From positions 1 through 21,645 of the IMG/VR virus record IMGVR_UViG_3300042544_000979: a stretch of DNA of 21,645 nt. One strand, given 5' to 3'. The stretch comes from a virus. Of the stretch, positions 17,250-21,645 are shown one piece after another. The stretch's first letter is position 1. Every line of letters begins with the position of its first letter. The notes under the pieces are model-generated. The model was not told the DNA's origin. It made no database searches and saw nothing but the letters and a program-made list of their open reading frames with translations. The translations under genes were made by a program, and so were the position numbers.

Positions 17250-17696
17250 ATGGCCAGAATACCGACACCAGATAGAGGACAGCCTCTAGACGTAACTTAT
17301 GTATATCAAATAGTTGAGGCGATTAATGACCTGTCGTCACAAATGTCTTCTGCAAAATATAAGTATGCATCTATTGATACCTCAGACGGTAACGAAAGCA
17401 CCTTGTTGACAGACACAAAGGTTGTTGCTGGCTCGATAGATATTTACTCTACTCTAACAGCGGTAACAGCAGAGACTCTTCCAAAAACTTTTACATACTC
17501 ATTTAAGGGTGAATATAAATACCCACCAATCGTTACTGCCACACCAGTCCTTCTCGAAGGAACCTCTGCTGGTCAGGATGTATCAGTTGTCATTCAGAGT
17601 ATAACGAACGGATCCGTTACTGGTTTTGTTAAGTTTAATACTGGAGGATCTGTAGCACTTAAGGTTCACCTTATTGCTGTAGGTATTCCAAACTAA
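17250..17696 (+). CDS. H-type-lectin-like small protein (adhesin candidate)
   Basis: 148 residues. Residues 1-45 (MARIPTPDRGQPLDVTYVYQ, then a short helix with QIVEAINDLSSQMSS) could be an oligomerising N-terminus. Residues about 75-148 resemble the six-stranded H-type lectin fold found in small adhesins and phage tail tips: TFTYSFKGEYKYPPIVTATP, VSVVIQSITNGSVTGFVKFN and a closing VHLIAVGIPN. Such domains form trimers that bind sugars. It is the first gene after the tail cluster and has its own strong promoter, so it may be expressed apart from the other tail genes. Structural protein is likely; the lectin call is by strand pattern and is moderate. Confidence 0.5.
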   Translation: MARIPTPDRGQPLDVTYVYQIVEAINDLSSQMSSAKYKYASIDTSDGNESTLLTDTKVVAGSIDIYSTLTAVTAETLPKTFTYSFKGEYKYPPIVTATPVLLEGTSAGQDVSVVIQSITNGSVTGFVKFNTGGSVALKVHLIAVGIPN

Positions 17697-17698
17697 CA

Positions 17699-18241
17699 AT
17701 GACTAAGAGGCATGGCCAGGTAGACATGGCAGAGTATAATGCTCTTCCAGTTATACCAGGGAATAAAAAAGTTTGGTTCTTAAACGGTGAACTGGTCAGG
17801 GTTCATCACCTAAATAAATCCAACGGAATTATGTCTGTTTACAATATTGTAAAGGATAGAATTGAAAGCTGTTTAATTTCTGATTTTAAAAAGAATAGGC
17901 AAAGAGCCTATACCGTAGGACAAACGGCAGAGCTTGTAAATCGTCATAAGAAGTATATGCCCAGTCTAATGAAACGTGAAATTATTCCACACCCAACTGG
18001 TTCACAAAAAGGCGGGGATACAGGTTGGCAGGTTAGATCATACTATTCAGAATCACAAGTGAAAGAAATTCGTGATATACTAGCTACCTACCACATGGGT
18101 AGGCCAAGAAATGATAAGTTAATTACAAATGACATAACCCCCAGTCGACAGGAGTTGACAAGGCGTATGGGAGATGGTATACTGACTTATACGAAGACAG
18201 AAGATGGAAGGTTCATTCCTATTTGGTCTGAGTCCATTTAA
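17699..18241 (+). CDS. Putative DNA-binding protein with MerR-like winged helix
   Basis: 180 residues starting 3 bases after the previous stop. Residues 20-65 (KKVWFLNGELVRVHHLNKS, MSVYNIVKDRIESCLISDF) look like a small beta-barrel. Residues 70-133 have the MerR-type order of helix-turn-helix then wing: AYTVGQTAELVNRHKKYMPS, LMKREIIPHPTG, a gap, then RSYYSESQVKEIRDIL. MerR domains read xxYTIGxxA...G.I....R.Y..xxV..I. The C-terminal 50 residues (HMGRPRNDKLITN, RQELTRRMGDG, FIPIW) are a conserved-looking tail. The place between structural and replication genes, with a promoter inside its own 3' end, fits a regulator, but no operator was identified. It could also be a structural DNA-binding protein. 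Confidence 0.55.
   Translation: MTKRHGQVDMAEYNALPVIPGNKKVWFLNGELVRVHHLNKSNGIMSVYNIVKDRIESCLISDFKKNRQRAYTVGQTAELVNRHKKYMPSLMKREIIPHPTGSQKGGDTGWQVRSYYSESQVKEIRDILATYHMGRPRNDKLITNDITPSRQELTRRMGDGILTYTKTEDGRFIPIWSESI
18155..18183 (+). promoter_or_regulatory. Strong SigA-type promoter inside the 3' end of the putative regulator gene
   Basis: Perfect TTGACA (18155-18160), a 17-base spacer whose last three bases are TGG (extended -10), then TATACT (18178-18183), a 5/6 match to TATAAT. The expected start near 18190 gives a leader of about 61 bases before the ATG at 18251. It would drive the small genes and the helicase. Confidence 0.7.
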
Positions 18242-18250
18242 TAGAAAGAT

Positions 18251-18466
18251 ATGGGTATGGAAAACGAAAACACCAAAGTAAGGGTTGCGTTGGGATACAC
18301 GCTTAACCTTGGCAACTTTCAGTCACTAAGAATTGATCTGGAAGTGTCAGACAGCAAGCGAGATAGTGAAAACACTAGCGAAGCTTTTGAGCGTGTCTAT
18401 GAATTTGTAGAGAATAAGCTAGCAGAAAAGGTTAAAGAAGCCTCTTCTGAAATCGACAGCAAGTAA
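18251..18466 (+). CDS. Small conserved-looking phage protein, unknown function
   Basis: 71 residues from the ATG at 18251, or 69 from the ATG at 18257; a weak AGAAAG lies upstream and does not decide between them. It begins with a beta strand pattern (TKVRVALGYTLNLGNFQSLR, then IDLEVSD) and ends in a charged amphipathic helix (SEAFERVYEFVENKLAEKV). The LNLGNFQS..IDLEV plus helix arrangement reminds me of a family of short phage proteins located near replication genes, but I know no function. It overlaps the next gene by one base (TAATG). Confidence 0.6.
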   Translation: MGMENENTKVRVALGYTLNLGNFQSLRIDLEVSDSKRDSENTSEAFERVYEFVENKLAEKVKEASSEIDSK

Positions 18467-18774
18467 TGGCTGATCGTAAATACCGAATGGCTCTGCTGAG
18501 TAGGTATAGCAAGTTCCACAAGGCAAGGTATGATGAAAAGCCAATCATAAACTTAAACGTAGAACAATGGGCGGCAGATGCACTCATCGAGTCATTTACC
18601 CTAGAGGTTTGTTATGATATGCTAGAATACTACTTTGAGGTAAGTCCAAGTCCTAGTTGGAAATACTTTGCAAACTATGCAGACACAATTATAGAATCTA
18701 GAGAGAGACTAGTTCAGGACTTGAGAGAAAGATCTGAAAGACGGAAAAAGGCCAAGGAGTGGTTAAGTGAGTAA
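18466..18774 (+). CDS. Small helical protein upstream of helicase, unknown (helicase-loader candidate)
   Basis: 102 residues, mostly helical and rich in Arg/Lys and aromatic residues. It starts at the ATG inside TAATG. A folded part, VEQWAADALIESFTLEVCYD then LEYYFEVSPSPSWKYFANYA, leads into a basic tail helix, ESRERLVQDLRERSERRKKA. The SPSPSWKYFANYAD part with a basic tail is similar in style to C-terminal regions of replisome organisers and helicase loaders, and the gene directly precedes and overlaps the helicase gene. That assignment is inference; no AAA+ or DnaD motif is visible. Confidence 0.5.
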   Translation: MADRKYRMALLSRYSKFHKARYDEKPIINLNVEQWAADALIESFTLEVCYDMLEYYFEVSPSPSWKYFANYADTIIESRERLVQDLRERSERRKKAKEWLSE

Positions 18775-19987
18775 TGTAGAAGCTAAGCTGATATCTGCAG
18801 TATTAAAAGACAAGCAGATTCATGTTTTGCTGCAAGCAAACGTGGAGAACTTACTACAAACTCATACCGATGTCTGGCAGTTTATTCGTAAATATTCTGA
18901 GATAAATGGATCAGTTCCTCCAACAACCCTAGTCATAGAAAAGTTTAGAGACTTTGCGACCACAGAAGACGTAGGCTCAACAAAGCATCACCTAGAAGAA
19001 TTGCAGGCAGAGTATCTTAACTCTAGCCTAAAAGATATCCTAATGACAACAGCTGCAGACGTACAGGGTGGCAAAGGTCCAGAAGCTCTAGAAGATCTAA
19101 TTACAAAAACCTCAGAGCTAAAAAAGAATACGGCAGTTATTCGGGACATTGATGTTACAGATATCGATTCTGCCGTGGCCTACTTTGAGAATGTTCAAAA
19201 ACAAAAAGAGCTAGGCATTCTTGGAATCAAGACTGGTCTTCCAGGATTTGATAACTACCTTCCCTCTGGAATTATGCCAGGACAGCTAGGAGTCTTTCTT
19301 GCCTATCCAGGTATTGGTAAGTCTTGGCTTTCGCTTTACTTTGCGGTACAGGCATGGAAGCAAGGCAAATCTCCAATGGTAATCAGCCTTGAAATGTCAG
19401 AGACAGAAGTTCGCAACCGTGTATTTACTATCATGGGCGAAGGGCTTTGGTCACACCGTAAGATAAGCAATGGTGAAATAAATATTGAAGATCTAAAGCG
19501 TTGGCACAAGGTCAACGTTGAGGGTAAGCCAGAATTTCATATTATATCCAATGATACTGGTGGAGACATTACCCCATCAGTTCTTCGTGGAAAGATAGAT
19601 CAGTATAAGCCAGACTTTGTAATTGTTGACTACCTACAGCTAATGAGCCCTAACCAAAAGTCAGATAACGAAACCGTAAGAATGAAAAACTTGTCTCGTG
19701 AGCTAAAGCTTATGGCTATTGGAGAAGAAGTTCCTATTATGGCTATCTCATCTGCCACACCAGATGACGTTACAAAGCTTGATACGGTCCCTACGCTGGG
19801 TCAGACTGCTTGGTCACGCCAGATTGCTTACGATGCTGACTGGGTCTTAGCAATGGGTAGAGCAGCAAATAGTGATATCCTAGAATGTGTTTTTAGAAAG
19901 AATCGTAATGGCTTTATGGGAGACTTCCTGGTTCAGGCAGACTTTGATAAAGGTTGGTACAAATATAAGGACTATGAAGATAAGTAG
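18767..19987 (+). CDS. DnaB-type replicative DNA helicase
   Basis: 406 residues. The start is GTG at 18767, set by a strong AAGGAG (18754-18759) 7 bases upstream; it overlaps the previous gene by 8 bases. Residues 1-100 resemble the helical DnaB N-terminal domain (AKLISAVLKDKQ...WQFIRKY...PTTLVIEKF). The RecA-like motor follows: the linker motif GIKTGLPGFDNYLPSGIMPG, Walker A AYPGIGKSW with Lys185 and Ser186, VISLEMSETEVRNRV, Walker B FVIVDYLQLMSP with Asp288, then PIMAISSAT and an arginine-bearing LECVFRKNRNG. It unwinds the fork as a hexameric 5'-3' helicase on phage DNA in the host cytoplasm. It is shorter than bacterial DnaB (about 450-470 residues). RadA-like recombinase is unlikely given the N-terminal domain and the primase next door. 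Confidence 0.9.
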   Translation: MSNVEAKLISAVLKDKQIHVLLQANVENLLQTHTDVWQFIRKYSEINGSVPPTTLVIEKFRDFATTEDVGSTKHHLEELQAEYLNSSLKDILMTTAADVQGGKGPEALEDLITKTSELKKNTAVIRDIDVTDIDSAVAYFENVQKQKELGILGIKTGLPGFDNYLPSGIMPGQLGVFLAYPGIGKSWLSLYFAVQAWKQGKSPMVISLEMSETEVRNRVFTIMGEGLWSHRKISNGEINIEDLKRWHKVNVEGKPEFHIISNDTGGDITPSVLRGKIDQYKPDFVIVDYLQLMSPNQKSDNETVRMKNLSRELKLMAIGEEVPIMAISSATPDDVTKLDTVPTLGQTAWSRQIAYDADWVLAMGRAANSDILECVFRKNRNGFMGDFLVQADFDKGWYKYKDYEDK

Positions 19988-19988
19988 T

Positions 19989-19994
19989 TATAAT
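19989..19994 (+). promoter_or_regulatory. TATAAT -10 box, predicted leaderless start
   Basis: A perfect TATAAT in the 12-base gap after the helicase gene, followed by exactly 5 bases and then the ATG at 20000. This is the same spacing as at 17239-17250. I see no good -35 at the usual distance and no TGN extension, so it may be weak or need an activator. No Shine-Dalgarno sequence is present for this gene. Confidence 0.45.
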
Positions 19995-19999
19995 GGATT

Positions 20000-20326
20000 A
20001 TGGACAATTTACACCATAAACCAATTAAGAGTTTTTCTCTAGATGGAAACATCTACGATGACTCCGCAATTGCACGACTAAAAATAGAATACATAAAACT
20101 ATTACTGATTGAGATGAAAACTCTGGGGTATGTGCCAAGACTAGACATTGACCCAGACTTCACAATACGGTATAATAAAGAAGTACAAATATTTGAATTT
20201 AAATTAACGACATATGGAACATACGTAGGAAAGAAAAAAGTAGAGTGGATAATAGGACTAGACGGAACAAAAGTAATCTATACACAAAAGAGCAAGTTAA
20301 AAGAGTTCTTGCGGGATCGGGTATAG
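20000..20326 (+). CDS. Small protein between helicase and primase, unknown function
   Basis: 108 residues. A helical N-terminal half (IARLKIEYIKLLLIEMKTLG, then YVPRLDIDPDFTIRY) is followed by beta strands (FEFKLTTYGTYVGKKKVEWI, then GLDGTKVIY) and a basic C-terminal end, KSKLKEFLRDRV. There is no membrane helix, signal or catalytic motif that I recognise. Location between helicase and primase suggests a replication accessory. Its last 82 bases also code for the start of the primase in another frame. The frame is intact with an ATG start; the only signal for the start is the TATAAT box 5 bases before it. Confidence 0.6.
   Translation: MDNLHHKPIKSFSLDGNIYDDSAIARLKIEYIKLLLIEMKTLGYVPRLDIDPDFTIRYNKEVQIFEFKLTTYGTYVGKKKVEWIIGLDGTKVIYTQKSKLKEFLRDRV
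20148..20176 (+). promoter_or_regulatory. SigA-type promoter inside the gene upstream of primase
   Basis: TTGACC (20148-20153, 5/6 match to TTGACA), a spacer of exactly 17 bases, and perfect TATAAT (20171-20176). The expected start near 20183 gives a leader of about 62 bases before the GTG at 20245, almost the same leader length as for the promoter at 18155. Confidence 0.6.
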
Positions 20327-21189
20327 AGGTTCAGTCTGAGGTTGATTCTGACTTTATAATCTTTTGCCCATTTCACAATAACCATCGCAGCCCCGCTGGA
20401 GAAATTGATAAGAAGAGTGGTATATTCTACTGCTTCTCTTGCCACAAAACATCAGACTTTGTAGAGTTTGTAATGTTTACCTCTGGAAGAACATACTTTG
20501 AGTCAGTTCGCTTTATTAAAAGCAAAGAGCAAGAAACAGATCTTGAACAAGAAATGACAAGACAGCTGCACGTTAAGCAAGACTATATTCCTTACGATGA
20601 GCTGCAAGTCAAAAGACTTCACCAGCAAGCCATGGAATCTCCAAGAGCAACCACATACTTTAATGGAAGAAAAATCAATCAAGACTCTATGGTTAAGTTC
20701 GGCCTAGGGTTTTCAGAAAATAAAGACATGGTCACTGTTCCAGTTCATTCTCCAGACGGAATCCTTCTAGGCTTTGTCGGCAGATCTATTGAGGGCAAGG
20801 AGTTTTTAAATACTCCAGGATTGCCAAAGGGTAAAACTTTATTTAACATAAATCGTGTAAAAACTGCGGAGCAGGTTTATGTGGTAGAATCTTCTTTCGA
20901 TGCAATTAGGCTGGATCAGGTTGGCCTTTCTGCTGTGGCAACGCTAGGGTCGAATGTCTCTGGCATGCAAATAGAACTTCTTCAGAAATACTTCAATAAC
21001 ATTATTGTTATTGCAGATAACGATGAAGCAGGCGGTAATATGAAAAACAGGCTACTAGAAAAGCTTGGATCTCGTGTTTCCGTAATACAACTAGATAATA
21101 AATACAAAGACATTGGTGATATGTCGGACGAAGACATAAAGTCATTAGACTTTAAGTTTGACAACGCTATTGCTAATATGCTAAAATAA
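20245..21189 (+). CDS. DnaG-type primase with zinc ribbon and TOPRIM domain
   Basis: 314 residues. GTG at 20245 is the only usual start codon in this frame between the upstream stop at 20200 and the zinc motif; the Shine-Dalgarno AGGA at 20227-20230 is poorly placed. The zinc ribbon has Cys41, His44, Cys63 and Cys66 (CPFH...CFSC), which in this family recognises the priming site. After a linker of about 70 residues comes the catalytic core with GLGFSENKDMVTVPVHSPDG, and a TOPRIM domain with VVESSFDA (Glu215, Asp219) and VIADNDEAGG (Asp258, Asp260) as the metal-binding acids. It makes RNA primers for the lagging strand. There is no helicase half, unlike T7 gp4, in keeping with the separate DnaB-type gene. 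Cellular DnaG is about twice this length; the missing part is the helicase-interaction end. Confidence 0.88.
   Translation: MDNRTRRNKSNLYTKEQVKRVLAGSGIEVQSEVDSDFIIFCPFHNNHRSPAGEIDKKSGIFYCFSCHKTSDFVEFVMFTSGRTYFESVRFIKSKEQETDLEQEMTRQLHVKQDYIPYDELQVKRLHQQAMESPRATTYFNGRKINQDSMVKFGLGFSENKDMVTVPVHSPDGILLGFVGRSIEGKEFLNTPGLPKGKTLFNINRVKTAEQVYVVESSFDAIRLDQVGLSAVATLGSNVSGMQIELLQKYFNNIIVIADNDEAGGNMKNRLLEKLGSRVSVIQLDNKYKDIGDMSDEDIKSLDFKFDNAIANMLK
21158..21187 (+). promoter_or_regulatory. SigA-type promoter for the ssDNA-binding protein gene
   Basis: Perfect TTGACA (21158-21163), an 18-base spacer and TAAAAT (21182-21187, 5/6 match). It overlaps the primase stop codon. The expected start near 21194 gives a 25-base AT-rich leader containing the AGGAGA ribosome binding site. 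Confidence 0.6.
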
Positions 21190-21206
21190 AAAACAATAAA
21201 TAAAAT

Positions 21207-21212
21207 AGGAGA
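21207..21212 (+). promoter_or_regulatory. Strong ribosome binding site AGGAGA
   Basis: AGGAGA ends 6 bases before the ATG at 21219. Together with the AAGGAG before the helicase GTG it is among the clearest Shine-Dalgarno sequences in the window. It fits high expression of a protein needed in bulk. Confidence 0.85.
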
Positions 21213-21218
21213 AATAAC

Positions 21219-21645
21219 ATGAGCGTAACTAAGGGACTAAAAGACATCAACGCCCTGCTTGACAAACCAAAGTATGAAGGAACTGGAAGCAAGGTTCGCT
21301 GGCTAAAACTAGCTGACGGACAGGCTGTAAAGATTCGTTTTATTGAAGAGCTAGACGAAGATTCGTCAAACTATGATCCAAAAAGAGGTCTAGCTATCGT
21401 AGTAAAGGAACACACAAATCCAAAGGACTACAAGCGTAAGGCTGTAGACACAATGGAGACAGAAGGCCGTGACTGGGCAGAAGAGATGCACCGTAAAGAT
21501 CCAAAGGCTGGCTGGAAAGCACGTCTTCGTTTTTACTGCAACGTCCTAGTCGACGACGGAATCGAAGATCCGTATGTTGCAATCTGGTCTATGGGTATCA
21601 GCAAGCAGTCTGCATTCAACACAATTCGTGAGTATGCACTAGAGA
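21219..21645 (+). CDS. Putative single-stranded-DNA-binding protein, 3'-partial
   Basis: 142 codons are visible and the frame runs open off the right edge. The protein begins MSVTKGLKDINALLDKP and then has KVRWLKLADGQAVKIRFIEE, a strand pair of OB-fold type, with later KARLRFYCNVLVDDG, PYVAIWSMGISKQSAF and TIREYAL. The FY.NVLVDDG...V.IWS.G..K...F pattern resembles the gp32-like single-strand binding proteins of large phages and their actinobacterial-phage relatives. It has one visible cysteine (in RFYCNV), so a zinc site is not evident. The strong promoter and ribosome binding site, and location after helicase and primase, agree with a protein that coats replicating DNA. The full length is unknown. 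Confidence 0.6.
   Translation, partial: MSVTKGLKDINALLDKPKYEGTGSKVRWLKLADGQAVKIRFIEELDEDSSNYDPKRGLAIVVKEHTNPKDYKRKAVDTMETEGRDWAEEMHRKDPKAGWKARLRFYCNVLVDDGIEDPYVAIWSMGISKQSAFNTIREYALE

Noticed and set aside
21190-21218. AT-rich 29-base gap as a terminator or origin
   Set aside because: It contains no hairpin followed by T run and no repeated iterons; it is explained by the promoter end and leader of the following gene.

Overview
The window is a densely packed piece of a tailed double-stranded DNA phage genome (Caudoviricetes). Sixteen genes all lie on the + strand, either overlapping by a few bases (ATGA and TAATG junctions) or separated by less than 30 bp. The DNA is AT-rich. I see no integrase, transposase, tRNA, rRNA, CRISPR array or lysis gene. 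The style of the tail proteins suggests a long-tailed phage of an AT-rich, possibly aquatic, actinobacterium. That host call is inference from family resemblance and is weak.

Positions 1-17230 are a tail and adsorption module. It begins inside a giant tape measure protein (at least 2561 residues, 5' end outside the window). There follow a 264-residue distal-tail-like protein, a 1618-residue tail hub protein with jelly-roll insertions, a 307-residue protein with a low-complexity N-terminal half, a collar/fibre-like protein, a fibronectin-III-like protein, a fibre with a tropism-determinant-type N-terminus, and a 63-residue chaperone-like protein. Most of these genes look translationally coupled.

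Positions 17250-21645 hold a small lectin-like protein, a putative MerR-like DNA-binding protein, two small proteins of unknown function, a DnaB-type helicase, another small unknown protein, a primase with a zinc ribbon and TOPRIM domain, and the start of a probable single-stranded-DNA-binding protein. The SigA-type promoter sequences I could find near gene starts all fall in this right-hand 4.4 kb. Two of them (TATAAT-N5-ATG at 17239 and 19989) would give leaderless mRNAs. Three others (18155-18183, 20148-20176, 21158-21187) sit inside the 3' ends of upstream genes and would drive the replication genes.

The points most worth a second look are a kinase-like domain inside the tape measure protein, bounded by near-identical copies of a short repeat module; the leaderless and embedded promoter set; and the nested domain insertions in the tail hub protein. 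I found no clear rho-independent terminator, and there is no gene-free stretch over 300 bases.
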